Below are positions 11,307 to 23,500 of a DNA stretch of 64,000 nt, one piece after another (within the stretch, counting starts at the first letter, position 1; every line of letters begins with the position of its first letter). The stretch is from the NCBI RefSeq assembly GCF_000002595.2, contig NC_057015.1, positions 5,195,195 to 5,259,194 of the forward strand. Reading direction: 5' to 3'. A program made the translations under genes and the position numbers. The notes below the pieces were generated by a model. That model ran no database searches, was not told where the DNA came from, and worked only from the letters and a program-made list of their open reading frames with translations. Origin of the DNA: Chlamydomonas reinhardtii. Taxonomy: Eukaryota > Chlorophyta > Chlorophyceae > Chlamydomonadales > Chlamydomonadaceae.

Positions 11307-14300
11307 ATGGTCAACAAAAAGGAGGTGGCTGCGGCTTTTATCGTTGCCGCGAAGGCGCTCGGCGTGGACGAGGAGGAGCTTGGCCAATTGCTGTACTCCC
11401 TGTCGAAATTATCGGAGGAGGAGCTATGCTTCTTTCCGATAGGCGATAGCAAGAAGACAATCGTTGCGTTCGCGCGCGCGTCTAGGACAGGTAGGAGGAT
11501 CTGCCTGTGGGCCCCGCTATGAACGCCTGCTGCCCTTCCAGTCCCACGCGAGGGGTCTGAATATGGTCCCCTCACTCATGCGGCCGACTTAGCTGCTCGG
11601 ACAAATTGCAATCGCTTTGATATGTTATATATGTTTCAGCCGTCAACAAACATTTACATTTGTGCCCGCTGACGGGAGCCAACGTCGGTTGCGTTGCAAC
11701 CCTAGCCTTTGACTCTGCAGAATAGCTCATACGGTTCTTCCATGGTTGATAGTTCCGTAGCACCGCATCTTGAGGGAAGAAGAAAGCCTCAATGAAGACA
11801 AGACATGCCCGAAAGTCGCGACCGCGAGGAGGCCATAACTCGGCCCCGAGAGCATTGATTCAGGATGACGAAGTCATAGCGTACCAGCGGCAAATACGTG
11901 TGCGACCATCAGCGCCCTCTTTGGCAGCATGCTTCCGTTGTCGGGGCAAATAAGCTATCCTAAGCCCGCGGCAAGCTGTATTTAGCTTATATTTTGTCCA
12001 CCAGTAATCGTACCTATTCAATGGGCCAGGAGAAGCTATTGGGTTTGGGGGTTTTATTTGCGCAGACATGCGGGTTGTCCTTGCAATATTTCGGTCCCCC
12101 AACTTCACAGGCTCAATACATACACTATAACCCATACTTCGTATGCAATTAGGTGGAATCCGCAGAGATCTGGGACAGGTGCTGCTGCTGCTGCTGCGCG
12201 GTTTCATGGCCAGCCAGGCGCAAAGGCGTGCCCGTGTGTGTTGCTAATCTGCATTGCCCAAACGCCGCATGACCGTTACGTCGCTATGTTAAGCCTTACA
12301 TCTGCTGCACTGCATGGGGCAAGAGCAAGAGCTTTTATTGTTTCGCCGGGGCCTCAAGACCTGTCTGTTGAGGAAGGGATTGTGCTTGTGGGGGGAGCGT
12401 GGTTTGGGCGTCGACTGGTGCACAGGTAGTTGGTTGGGGGTGGGCGGAGGATACCTCCTTGTACAACACGGCGCTGGCCAACCAGCAATCGCTGTCATGT
12501 CAGCAGTTCACTGGCAAAGCACACCTTAATAAATATTGTGCCTGGGCTGATTGCAGGCGCGACCGAGTCCACCGTGAAAGGTGCGGAGGCAGGATACGGA
12601 TAGGACAGGACAGGACAGACACTGGGCCAACACGCGTTGGAGAGCGCGGGTAGTTGCTGGGCGCTGCGGGATGCGGCGGGATGCGGCGGGGGCCACATTA
12701 TTACTGGTTGGGCAAAGTCGTGGTTGGTGTGGTTGCCTTGCAAACCGTTTTGGGGTGCTGACGCCCACTTCCATGGACTTGTGTCCTGCAGAGCTGCTGC
12801 AGCGCGTCCTCGACAACGAGAGCGTCATCATGGACAAACAGAGCTTCATCATGGACAGCCAGAGCTTCATCACGGACATCGTGTGCGCGGGGCTGAAGCA
12901 TGCCTTCAAGCCGCCAAGTACCGGGAAGGCGTTGCTTGGCTCCAACAAGGAGTTCCGAGACCGCATCGTCAAGTTCTACGGCATGGGCAAGCGGGTACGC
13001 CATCACTGTACATGCCTCGGTGTACCCAAGCCGCTGCATTCTGCCTGGCCAGATCCCCCGCCCATCCTTGAGTACGGGATGTGCAACCGTCCCTGTTCAT
13101 ACAACCATATGCAGCCGACGTGCATGGTGCTAGGCAAGGCGCTGCCGAGCGAGTTCCTTGTGGCGGGCCATCTATACGCCGTGCGTTGGAAGGTGGGTGT
13201 GGGGTGGGGCGCATCACCGCGTGTTGGGCCTTGCTTCCTGCCTGGCAATCAAGGCCTCTCCCCGCTTGATTCATACCCCCATCCTGGCCCGCATCCTGTG
13301 CGCGGAGTGCCGAATGGTGTGGATAAGCTATCCACGATGCAGCAGTGGCATGAGTGCACGTGATGCAGCATGCATGCAGTGGGCTTGTCAAGCTCAACGG
13401 CTGTGGCACTCGGGTGGCACAGTAGTGACGTCATTTCACCAGGGGTGTGACCTGCGCACCTGTCTTGGCCCTTGCTTGTGCAGCGGTACACACGTGCCAT
13501 CATGGGCAGCGACTTCGATGTAGACTCGCCCAGGAACGGCATCATTTGGTGCAGCGCCATCGAGCACGAGTACGAGCACCAGCGCATCTGCTTCTCACAG
13601 GGCGAATATGAAAACGAGTTCATCCTGCATGTGCTGGACAAGGACCTGCTGCCGATGAAGCTGTCGTCGGTGGGCCAGCACAGGTGAGTTGTATGTGCTA
13701 TGGCATACCTGTTCAGGCCTAACACCCCTACTATTGGTGTTGCCCCGCGCAATTTTGTTTGCATACTGCACCGACGCCGAGGGCGGCATTGTTTGATGGG
13801 CCATGTACAGGGGCGACCCTGCCTTTGAGGCGGCACTGGACGGCGTCACCTTTAAGGATCTGAACGGGAAACATTACACGTTTGCCGGTGCTGACGGCAA
13901 GGGGCCTTCCAACCGCGCGCTGGCCCTGCACGTAAGCGTCGGCAGCACGAAGGCGCGGCGCTCTTACGTTGATTGTTACTGTTAGCCCTCGCCCATCAGC
14001 ATACATGTTGCTAACACATCATCACGAACCATGCCATTTCCTCCGTGTAACGGGACCCTGCACTTGTGGGCACGGACTGCGCAGGCCAAACTTGCCCTGG
14101 AGCGCTGCGCAAAGACTTACCCGCAAGACTTCGAGGCCCGGAAGTACCGCTTTGCGTACGAGTCGGTGCACGCGGGCAAGCAGGCGTTCATCCACAAGTG
14201 GCTGAGCCAGTTGGACACTGGAAGCGTGGCGGAGGAGGAGGAGGAGGAGGAGGAGGAGGAGGAGGGGATGGAGGAGGAGGAGGAGGAGGAGGAGGAGGAG

Positions 14301-14330
14301 GAGGAGGAGGAGGAGGAGGAGAAGGAGTAG
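11307..14330 (+). CDS. HNH-nuclease-domain protein with poly-Glu tail
   Basis: Six exons join in phase to 343 residues: 11307-11490, 12792-12994, 13115-13192, 13484-13683, 13811-13931 and 14085-14330. The third, 78-base exon is an in-frame addition I made because it completes the domain. The middle (about 130-260) resembles the HNH_2 type: CMVLGKALPSEFLVAGHL, then DSPRNGIIWCSAIEHEYEH, then FKDLNGKHYTFAG. The Cys, the His of AGHL and the Asn of NGII would match the family's metal site and motif. The N-terminal part (MVNKKEVAAAFIVAAKAL) is unrecognised. The last 32 residues are almost pure Glu. Whether it still cuts DNA is unknown. The first intron is 1.3 kb, long for this window. Volvocine genomes hold expanded families of small HNH-like proteins, so it may be a lineage-specific paralogue. 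Confidence 0.65.
14232..14327 (+). repeat. GAG trinucleotide tract coding poly-Glu
   Basis: A near-pure GAG microsatellite forms the C-terminus of the HNH protein, broken once by Gly-Met and once by Lys. Its length is likely variable between strains. Confidence 0.95.
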
Positions 14331-15190
14331 CGGAGGGGGCCTGAGGTAGGCCGAGGCGCGCAGAGGTTCAGAAAGCGATGACCCAGGAAGTGGTGGCTCA
14401 GCAGGACACTGGTGTCTATGGTTAAGCCCGCAAGATGCGTTGCTGCTGAGAGGCAGGCCGCACATGAGACAGAAGACACGGTTCCTCTGGTGTGCGCCTG
14501 TTGAGATAGTCCCTTTGTGCAGCTGGCACAAGGTGGTGGGGCTGGGGGGTAGAACCGTAACGCTGTAGGGCTTCAACTGCGCTCGGTTGACAGGAAGCTG
14601 GGCGATCAGCAGGGGCGGGTGGGGTAGAGGTCTGTTCGAGAATATGCGTAATGGGTAATCATGGACATGGGTTATTGACGTGCGTTGCGGAACTAATGCG
14701 TACGTAGACCAGAGCGGAAGGCGGAGTGGGTAGGGCCTGTTGGAGGATGGGTAGAGCATGTGTAGCGGTGAATGGCGTAGATGACTGATCAGAACCATGA
14801 GAGGCACGCACCGAGCGCCTCTGTTCCATGCCGACGGCTACACGTTGCGCACGAGTAATCCGTCAAAACTCTTTTACGAGGCGCCAGCATGCGGTTGAGT
14901 ACGCCATACGGTGCAACCACCTCGCTCGTGCACCTCAGATGCCTAAACAGGGAGCGGCAGGCGCGGACAAACCCAGCTGCACTACTGTACGTGGCTGTCT
15001 GAAAGCCTCAACATACACGAGCACAGTCACGCACCCGGTCTGGGCACAGCGCCTCGCCGGGAAGGCATCCCGCCCGCACAGTCAGCTGCCGCCCAGTCAG
15101 CTGCCGCCCGCACAGTCAGCTGCCGCCACCTGACACCTGCCGCGGCCCAAACCTGAAACCTGCCGCGGCCCAAACCTGCGCTGTGGGCCA
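14331..15190. other. Intergenic with short tandem repeats
   Basis: This is the probable 3' UTR of the HNH gene followed by repeats. The unit cagtcagctgccgcc occurs three times at 15077-15127. The unit acctgccgcggcccaaacct occurs twice at 15135-15178 with a 23-base period. No gene is visible. Confidence 0.6.
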
Positions 15191-15555
15191 TCACCGCTTG
15201 GCCATCATCGCCTTGGCCAGCTCCAGGTCGTCCGCCAGCTTGGCTTGGTGGCCGCGGCGCTACTTCCAATTGTTCCACCGGTCGTAGTGGCGGCGGCACA
15301 GCGGCACGCCGCTGGCCTCCCAGCGCACCGTCGCCTGACTCTCCCGCCCCTCCACCTCACACGCCGCGCAGCTGCCCTGTGCCTTGCCCTGTGCCTTGCC
15401 CTGTGCCTTGTGGCTGGCACTCGCGGCCTCCACAGGGTTGGCGCCGTCCTCGCCGCCAAACTGGGCCGCGGCCACCGCCTCGGCGTTGGCCGGGTCGTGA
15501 ATCCCGCGCCCCCGCTTGAAGGCGGCGGCGCCGCCCCGGGCATTGTAGAGGTCTA
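15191..15555 (-). pseudogene. Gene fragment with CxxC...CxxH motif and in-frame stop
   Basis: A minus-strand frame with gene-like codon use runs from a possible acceptor at 15556 to a TAG at 15262-15260. The frame then stays open for 22 more sensible codons (AKLADDLELAKAMMAKR at the end) to a TGA at 15193-15191. It includes FKRGRGIHDPANAEAV, a three-fold Ala-Gln-Gly-Lys repeat, and CAACEVEGRESQATVRWEAS followed by GVPLCRRHYDRW. The spacing CxxC...W...LCxxH resembles a small GATA-like or treble-clef zinc site. No upstream exon or start codon was found. It may be the last exon of a gene whose reading was cut short by the TAG, a dead copy, or a gene that truly ends at the TAG. I do not recognise the family. 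Confidence 0.45.
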
Positions 15556-15798
15556 CTGTTCAGCAAATTGACGCGCTGGTGCAAGTTCTGCAATCTGGTA
15601 CACATGTATCTGGTTCTGCAATCTGCGGCACTCATCTTCGCCCACTCGTGCCGCGCCGCCCGGCGTGCCGATGCGTGTTTGTCGTTTCCTGATGGAATGG
15701 CGCGGAAGCGGAAGCATGAGGCAAGTGTTGTGGTCAATAAATTCGCATGACATCTGAATGACTGGCGGTTGTGTAAAGGAACACGGTTCTGCTTTTAG

Positions 15799-15853
15799 GA
15801 CGGCGCCGCGCTCTCCTCTTCCACGTGGCCTTGCCCGCCCCCTCCGCTCCGCA
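15799..15853 (-). repeat. Dispersed repeat, copy B
   Basis: About 55 bases on the minus strand match 26934-26987 on the plus strand with only a few changes. The core is gggggcgggcaaggccacgt. Flanks differ. In one frame both copies read a shared Gln-Gly-His-Val-Glu-Glu peptide. Confidence 0.75.
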
Positions 15854-16201
15854 AATGCACACCAGCCAACCTGCCGCCGCATGCGCCAGGACGGCACATC
15901 CCGACCGGTCGCCACACTTGCAAGCCCTCACCCAAGCCCAGCCTGCATGCTTCAGTCCCGCTCGCCATGCATTGCAAAGCAGTGACCTCCACACGCACAA
16001 GCATCATGTATTACGTGTGGGCTATACTATACGGTACCAAGGGGTGCCTGTTGGTTTCCTGGACTCAAACCGGCAGATGGTCGTGACATTTCTCCTGGGG
16101 AACCCCTGGCAACGTAGGTTCGCGGTTACTTCACCGACGGCTTGCCGCCGTGTGCTCTGGGTCTGGTTAGATCCAAGTGCGCCATTTACGCCTTTAAGGC
16201 C

Positions 16202-16206
16202 TTACA
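16202..16206 (-). other. Candidate poly(A) signal for the MurG-like gene
   Basis: TGTAA on the minus strand, about 230 bases after the stop. Confidence 0.5.
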
Positions 16207-16436
16207 TAGGCGTCATTCCGAGAAACAAGGGACGACCTCTGAGAGACCGTTACGGCCGCACCAGCATTACCACCATCAGTATCACCACCATCAAAGGCAG
16301 CATCACCGTCAGCAGCAGCAATGAAAGTGACCTGCACGCCCCCCTGCCTGTCTAGGGCGACCATTTGCAGCTGGCACAATACGACTCTCATGCTGCCACC
16401 AGGGGTGGCACCCCTGGCTGCCACAAGCCGCGCGCG

Positions 16437-19160
16437 CTACCGCCTCACATGCCCCAGTATGGCGCGGCACCCCGTATCCAGCGCCTCCCACCCCGTGGGG
16501 AAGTGCACCAGCGCCGCAGCGCCCGCACCGCCGCCGCTGGGCACAGCAGCAGCCTGGCTGCCTGCAGCGGTGCTGGCCCCACCAGTTTTGCTGCTACTGC
16601 CGCTACTGCTGCTGCTGCTGCCGACCTTGCAGCTGCTGCAGCACTTGCCCTTCATGGCTGCCAGCCGCTTGCCCCCCTCGGGCGACAGCAGCGGCAGCAG
16701 GCGGCCGGAGATGCCGTGCTCGTCCACGTGCAGCTGGGGGACCAGCTCCGCCAGGCCTAGGGGCGAGGTGGGGGCGAGCAATAAGGTTGTACTACCCGTT
16801 TTTATCTTTGGTCATCACTCCTCACACGGCACACACTGCGCACACCAATGCCACACACACATGCTTTGACGGGGCGTGCCCGGGAAACGTTGTAGGTCAC
16901 ATGCAAAGGGACGGCACCCTTGGGGTCGCAGATCCCTACCCAAGGTCAGGTAGATAGGAGTAACAAGTTATCGGGAAAGTATGGTAAGTAAGTCGCCTGG
17001 GTAGGTCGGCGCAGGAAATCTGTAAACGGTAATACCGCGAGCGTCGCACCGCATTGCATACACAGCCCTACGTGTTTCTTCCCTTGTGCTCTCGGACCAT
17101 GCACGACAATGCGCATTGCGCTCCTGGACAACCCCAGGATCCCTTGCAACCGCCGCACCTGCGTCTACAAGTACGTGCGCGTTGGCGGTCTGGCGCTCCT
17201 CGTCCACTGCTGGCGAGGGTACCAGCAGGCAGGGCGCCCCCACCGCCCCCAGCTCCGCCACACTGGCGGCGCCGGCCCGGGACAGCACTAGGTCAGCTGC
17301 AGCCAACGCGCTGCCCACGTCCGAAATGTGTGGCACACAGCGCACGCTGCATCGCAGATGCGCGATATGGGTGCCGTAAGTGCTTGGTGCACGCGTCGTG
17401 CTAGTGTGACTCCGGTCAGGTGGCACGTACCGCGGTAGCGCAACATCGGCACTCGGCTGTACACAACTCACTTGGACATTGTGGCTGCCTGGCCCCCCGA
17501 GTAGGCGACGTGCTGCCGGATGCCCGTCTGCCACAGAACTTGAAGGCCTGCAGCGTTCGGAAGATGGAGCAAAGGGTGCAGCACACCTTGCGTGACTCAC
17601 GAGCCATAACCTACATACAACCGGTGACATCGCATTACGGTATGCACCACCCCATGGCGCTGCTCCCACCCGCCACCTGTGCCGCCACCCACCCGACACG
17701 TTGGCCAGCTGCGGCAGGGCGTTGTGCGTGGCCTGGTTCAGGTAGCAGCAGCCCTTGGAGCCGCCCAGCACCACCAGCAGCCGCTCGGAACCAGACCCAG
17801 CTCCACTGCCACTGCGCCCCTTCAAGCCCAGCGCCTCCCGGGCCTGCGCCCGCCGCTTCTCCGCCGCCGCACGCGACTTGGCGTCGCAGCCGCCGCCACA
17901 GCGTGTCACGACCTTGCCTGTGGTTGTTCCGGCGCCAGGATCTGGCTTGTTCACACCCGCTGAGGTCAGGACGCCGGGCCGCACTGCGGGCCCAATCACG
18001 GTGCACCTGCGTGTATGGCAAGGCGTGCCGGTTGCGTTGCTTGACAAGGCACTCACAGCACGGCGGCGGCGGGTAAGACACACCATGCACCCCTGCCCAC
18101 CTCTCGGGAAACTTAAGCCCAGCAGCGGCGGCCGGGAAGGCCAGCAGCGTCTGCCGGGCCAGGCGGTGGATGGAGGCGTTGGCGGCGCCTGCCGCTGCGT
18201 TGGGCTCATACACCAGCAGAGGAATGCCCTGCGCACAGCCGGTGGAGACACTGGCGTCAGCCCGGGCACACACGTTCAGAAGGCCACGCCTGCCCGGTAA
18301 GCAACAGCTGCACAGGCATATTTGCGGCACAGCGCACAGCCCCACAGGCCTCACCAGGGCAATGGCTGCCAGGCACGCCGGCACCGACATGCTGCCCCCA
18401 ATGCCGACCACAACATCCGGCGCCGCGCCCACGAGTGCACACGCGCTGCTCAGCACGCAGAATGGAAACCTGTCGATTGACAGATGTGTGCGTCATTGAG
18501 GTCAAGCAAACATAGGCAAGGCACGGACAGCCGCGCACGCTCACACGCCCGCGCCCACACGTCCGCACACGCACGATGCCCACATCCTGTATCCCCGCTC
18601 AGAGGCTTCCCAGGGATCGCACGAGGGATACCAAGCATTGGAGAGCACAGGGCACGCCGCCTCTCCCAAAACGAGCACACAACGCGGAGCACGCACCTCA
18701 GCGCACCCCACACGTTGGCCATGCGCTTCAGCGGCCGCACCAGCTCCACATACGGCACCTCGTGCATGTTAAAGCCGTGCGCCGCGATAGCGCGGTATTG
18801 GCTTCCGATCACGCCGCGTGTGCCCAGAAACACAGACTGCAGCGTAGCGGGTGCATGGACAGCGTGTAACTGCTTGAAATGAAGACTTAGACCGCGGTGT
18901 TTGGCTCAGAATCGTGGCATTGTCGTGCGTCCGCCAGCTGCCCGCTGAGCCAACCTCACCAGCGCCGCTCTCACCTCTACACCCTGCAAGCGCAGCGCCT
19001 CTGCCAGCGCTAATCCGGAGTACACGTGGCAGCCCGCAAGCGCAATCATTGGGGCCGCATGGCACTGCCGCCGCACATGCAGCGTGGCGCGGAAGCCGCC
19101 GTATCCCACCGCCGCTGTGGCGACTGCGCCCAGCGCCACCTTCTTGGGGCTGATGCCCAT
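16437..19160 (-). CDS. MurG-like glycosyltransferase (GT28 family)
   Basis: Eight minus-strand exons, all in phase: 19160-18975, 18836-18697, 18445-18355, 18228-18101, 18006-17693, 17547-17472, 17346-17159 and 16756-16437 (480 residues; bacterial MurG about 355). MurG adds GlcNAc to lipid I in peptidoglycan synthesis. Matching blocks run in family order: HVYSGLALAEALRLQGVE, VFLGTRGVIGSQY, PDVVVGIGGSMSVPACLAAI, GIPLLVYEPNAAAGAANASI, LLVVLGGSKGCCYLNQATHN, LQVLWQTG, ISDVGSALAAADLVLSRAG, ASVAELGAVGAPCLLVPSP. The Asn of YEPN and the Glu of VAEL match MurG ligands. The first glycine loop, normally GGTGGH, reads ALAGCH, keeping only the His. A hydrophobic N-terminus (about 8-22) may be a membrane anchor. 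Extra length is a Gly/Ser-rich insert (about 220-250) and a Ser/Ala-rich tail. The exon 7 donor is the weakest junction. It could act in the plastid on a non-peptidoglycan substrate. Confidence 0.82.
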
Positions 19161-20546
19161 CTGACCGCTGCTATTGCTGCTACCGTCGCGGAGGCCACTG
19201 AACTACATGAGGCCAGGAGAATCTAGTAAATGAGCGCCGGAGTGGAGCTGCCTTGTTGAGCTCAGATGGGCTGGGCCCTCCCACGCGGTATGCCCCCAGG
19301 AACGAGGCGGGCGGGCGGGCTGCAGGTGGCTCGAGGCGGGCGGGCTGCACGAGCTTCTTTGCTCCTTCTTTCTTTGCTCCCAGCTTTTCGCTAATTCAAG
19401 TTATGTGTTATGTAGCCCCGCCAGGAAGGCTGTTTAGCGGCGCTCGTGCACAGTTTGCATCGCAAAGTCGCACAGGCGCCGCGCTGTTCAGCTTGTTTTT
19501 TGTCTGGCTCGTAAAATATAATGTACTTGTCAAAAGCTGTAAATATGGGTGATGATGTTTGCAGGCGTCGAGCCGGGCACGGTTCATCTCAGCCCGGCCA
19601 GCGCCCCCATCTCCCCGTATCTCCCTGCATGTCCCTGCTATCACCTCCCTGCAACGCCCCCGTCCCGCTTGCATTGCTGAATGCAGGGTTGATTTGTACG
19701 TGACTTCCCGAGCCAGGATACCGATACGCGTAACACTACGCTGGGGAAGTGCTTGCTGTGCCTGGCCGCTCCATTGTCCTGTACATACGAACGCACAGAC
19801 ACGTCTGACGCCCATTGGAGCCGCGCGGGCGCAGCAGTACTAGAGCAAGCTGACGGCTCGTAACGGGAGCGGCCCATGATTTGGGTTACATCCGGGTGTG
19901 CTTGCAGACCCAGCCGTGCAATGTTGCACTCCTGGTGGGAAGCAGGGCGCTGTAATCAGGCCCTCTCGGGGCCCTCAATTATTCATGCTTAATGCACCCC
20001 TGCACTACGCCCCTTCCAATGCAAGGGGCTTGTAACGGGTGCCTGTCCTCCGTGAATTCAGAAACACTCCTTGCCGCTTCCAACCCGGCTGATGGCACTC
20101 AAGGGCCAACAGTGGGCTCACGGCTCACAGCAGAACACGTTTCGCCCTAGCTGTGGCCGTTGCACATCAAGGCGCTCCCTTGGGCGCAGGCGCGCGGTAC
20201 TTGTGAATGTCCCGCCCCGCGCTCCCGCCCCGCGCCCAAGTCTGCAGCCCTTCCCCACCGCGGCCCACCTCATCACCTCATCCAAGCTCAGGAGCCCCGC
20301 CGTATCCTCTAGGCCGACTGCGGGTCCAATCACCAGCCGCCGCCCAGGCCCCGTCGCCACCACCCACGCTATTGCACCACACACGCACACACAAGTGAAC
20401 CCACTCCTGCACCACCATTGCCGACAATCGCTGAGCCCGGCCCAGCAGCTTGCTGCTGCTAACAGTTAGTAGTCCGCACCAACAACCCGCAGCTTAGCCC
20501 CGCTCTGTCGCTGTCCCCAAGTACCGCGAGTAGGCAACGATGCCGT
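19161..20546. other. Intergenic between CBS gene and MurG-like gene
   Basis: Both flanking genes are on the minus strand, so this holds the CBS gene 3' UTR and the MurG-like promoter. No further gene is supported. Confidence 0.55.
19886..19890 (-). other. Candidate poly(A) signal for the CBS gene
   Basis: TGTAA on the minus strand, about 660 bases past the CBS-protein stop. Confidence 0.4.
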
Positions 20547-23500
20547 TTACTTGGCCTCCTCCTCGTCCTCGTCGTCGTCATCATCGTCGTCACCCTCCTC
20601 GTCGTCGGTGGTCTCGGGAAGGTCGTTCGTCCCCATGCGCTTGAAGTTGTGCTGGGGGGCCTCGGGCTTGATGATCTCGCGCAGCACGTCCGTCAGCGTC
20701 ACGATGGACACGGGCTTGCCGTCCTCGTCCACGATGTAGATGCGGTGCAGGCCCTGGCCGGCCATGGTCTCCAGCAGCTTGCCGAAGGTGGCGCTGGGCG
20801 TAAGGGTGGGCAGGGGCACGGCCTTCAGCACGTCCGCCCACTTGTTGTCGGCGGCACCCTGGGGGCGGGAGGGGGCGACGTAACAACCAGGTCAGATGGC
20901 AATTGACAAGCCGTCCGATACCACTTGGGCATGTAGCATTGCAGGACAGGAGCAACATGGGCCTTGTCGGCTGCACGATCAAGCAAGCAGCACGTTTGCT
21001 CCCGGCGCCACCGCCTCTGCCCAGCCCCCCCCTGCGCTCACCGCCACGCGGGTGCCCTTGATGGCCTCCTCAGCCGAGGGGCCCTTGCCGTTGATGATGA
21101 CTGAGAACTCGGCCACGGTGCTCATCAGCAGGCCGTAGTTGTTGGAGCCCACGAAGCGCAGGTCCGAGATGGACACGGAGCCGATCAGCTTGCCGGTGTT
21201 GTCAACAATGCCCAGGCAGGACTTGTGGTCCAGGGCCATGTGGTGGAAGGCCTCCAGGGCGGTGGCCGAGGCGTGGATGGTAAACACGGAGCCCTGTCGC
21301 GCAGGTAAACGGTGCGGGTCATGGTCAGCAACGCAGACAACGATACCCCCTGTGATGCAGTTGCCCAGCCTTGCATGCACCCCGCTTGGCAGCCCCCTTG
21401 CCCCTCTGAACGACCGTGTCTGTGCTCCTCCAATCCCTTATACCCAAGCTGCTTTAAGGAAACGAAATGCAGCCTCATGTCCGGCCGCAACTCCCAGCGC
21501 CTGCATTCTTGCCCGTGGGCCAGCCGCCGGCACCATTTCCGCAGCCCTTCCCTCCTCCACCCATCACCGATGCCCGCTCCACCGCGCCCCCACACCGCCC
21601 ACCGCACCTCAAAGATCTCCAGGTCCTCCAGGGTCTTGTCCATCACCAGCTCCAGCTTGTCCTTGTGCTCGCTCACCAGCTTGACCACGTCCAGCTGCGA
21701 CACGATGTCGGTGGGGCGCAGGCCGCTGGCCTCGGGCTTCTCGCTGCCGGGCTGCAGGAAAGTGGGGAGGAGGGAAGGAGGTAGGGTCAACATATGGGAA
21801 CGCACGCTGCAAGACGCCTGGGCGCAAGCACCTGGTAGTCGGTCCATTCCGCATTTGGTTGATTCGCCATACCCCGGTGGACTTCGTCAGTTCCCCGGAA
21901 CCTGCGCTGCTTACCTTGATGTTGATGACCACGGTGTTGCCGCTGACGGTCACGGAGTGGGCCTTGGCGGGGTCCACCACGAAAATGCGGTGGTGGCCCT
22001 GTGGGGGTGGAGGGGCCAAGCATGGATCTGTACATCGTGCACAAACTCACTTCATAGTTCCGAACAATCCCAGCTTAATCCGTTTCAGCTCTGTCATACC
22101 TATGTCGGTACCAAGCCTGACCTCCGTTCCCTGTTCCTGGCCATGTGCTGCCATCAACATCCGACCGCGGCCTTCCGCACCCGCCGCCCTCCACTCCGAT
22201 CCAGCCGCGGGCCCGTCCCTCCGCCTCCCCGCCCAGCTCCTGCCCGCTGCACGCACCTTGGGCTCCAGCACCTGGAAGCCCTCCTTGATGACCGTCAGCA
22301 CGGTGGTCTTGGCGTCGCCCTTCAGCCACAGGTCACCGGCTGCGAAGGTGCAACCGAAACCCGAAGCAGCATGTCAGGGGAAATCCCACAGGAAGGCCTC
22401 GATTGCCTGAAGGGCACGTTCAGGCACATGCTGTGGTACGGCACCCCGGTTTAGCTTCCACCCCTCCAAATCGGGCTGCGCCTCTGTTCATGCCGCACTC
22501 ACGGTGGGTCACGGTGTGCACCTTCTTGGCGCACACGGCGCTGCCCACGGCCTCAAGCTCCGCGGCCTTAATGGTGGACATGCGCTCGAACCAGCCGTGA
22601 CCCAGCTGGGTCTCCAGCTCTGTGCAGGTGGAGAACGGGCGGTCAGGGTTAGTCCATATCAGGAGAAGGCGCAATCCAGGCACCATGCCACTTTACAGGA
22701 AGGCAAGGTGTCAGGCGTCGTGCTCCGGCATTGCAGGGTGGGCTGATGAGCCTCCGCAGCGTACCGCACCTTACGCAGACTACTAGACGCAAAAACTGCA
22801 CGGCGGAGATTTGCGCACTCACCCTGCATCAGCACGCGCAGCACGTCGCCGACGGAGAAGGCGCCAAGGTACTCGCCCTCATCGTCCAGAACGGGCACGG
22901 ACAGAATCTTGTTGTCGCCCAGAGTCTGTGGAGAACAGGCCGTGGGTGCGGTGGCGTGGGTGATAGACAACGAGGCTCATGAAGGTTGGACTGGGTTCTG
23001 GCTTGCTCGCTCGGCCTGGACGCACGTATGCAACAATGATTCGGACAAAGGGTGCTCCGTGGGACTGGATCTGACATTCGCGCCCGGCATGCCGGCTGGT
23101 GCACACGTCGACATGCATGTTCGTTGCTTTTTTCTAAAAGGTTGGTCTGGGTCCATCCCAGCACCTTCTACAACATGACCCTTATGTGTAGAAGCGCTGG
23201 AGTTGCCTCGTAACCGCATTACCCAAGATATCTGCCAGCCGAAAGCCGATGGACCTCGATAACAAGATCGAGCCCCGGAGCTGCCCAGCTGACTACGACG
23301 CACTGACGCGCTCACGCTCGGCTCATTGATCCCAATCTAAGGAAACGTCTTGTCGAGGTCAAGGCATCGAGCCCAGCCCTGCTAGGACGCGCCGTCATGG
23401 ACTGCCTGTGCTCGCAGCAGAAGGCACGCCGTGCACCCAGCTTTCCGTGCTAAGCCTACCTTCAGGGCCTCGCCGACGGGGGCATTCTTCTTCAGCGCGA

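Larger units (their letters stand above)
15556..16436. other. Intergenic, 3' of MurG-like gene
   Basis: This includes the probable MurG-like 3' UTR, a short run of cac/atc triplets near 16258-16320, and the dispersed repeat copy. No supported gene. Confidence 0.55.

Noticed and set aside
14117-14807. Minus-strand frame with long poly-Leu or poly-Ser
   Set aside because: It is the antisense reading of the GAG tract in the HNH gene.
17101-17158. Extension of MurG exon 7 through AAVARDPGVV
   Set aside because: No in-phase donor follows; the GTGCGG donor at 17158 keeps the frame into the last exon, though this junction remains the weakest.
21312-22454. A 380-codon plus-strand frame
   Set aside because: It is antisense to several in-phase exons and introns of the CBS gene and has only low-complexity composition.
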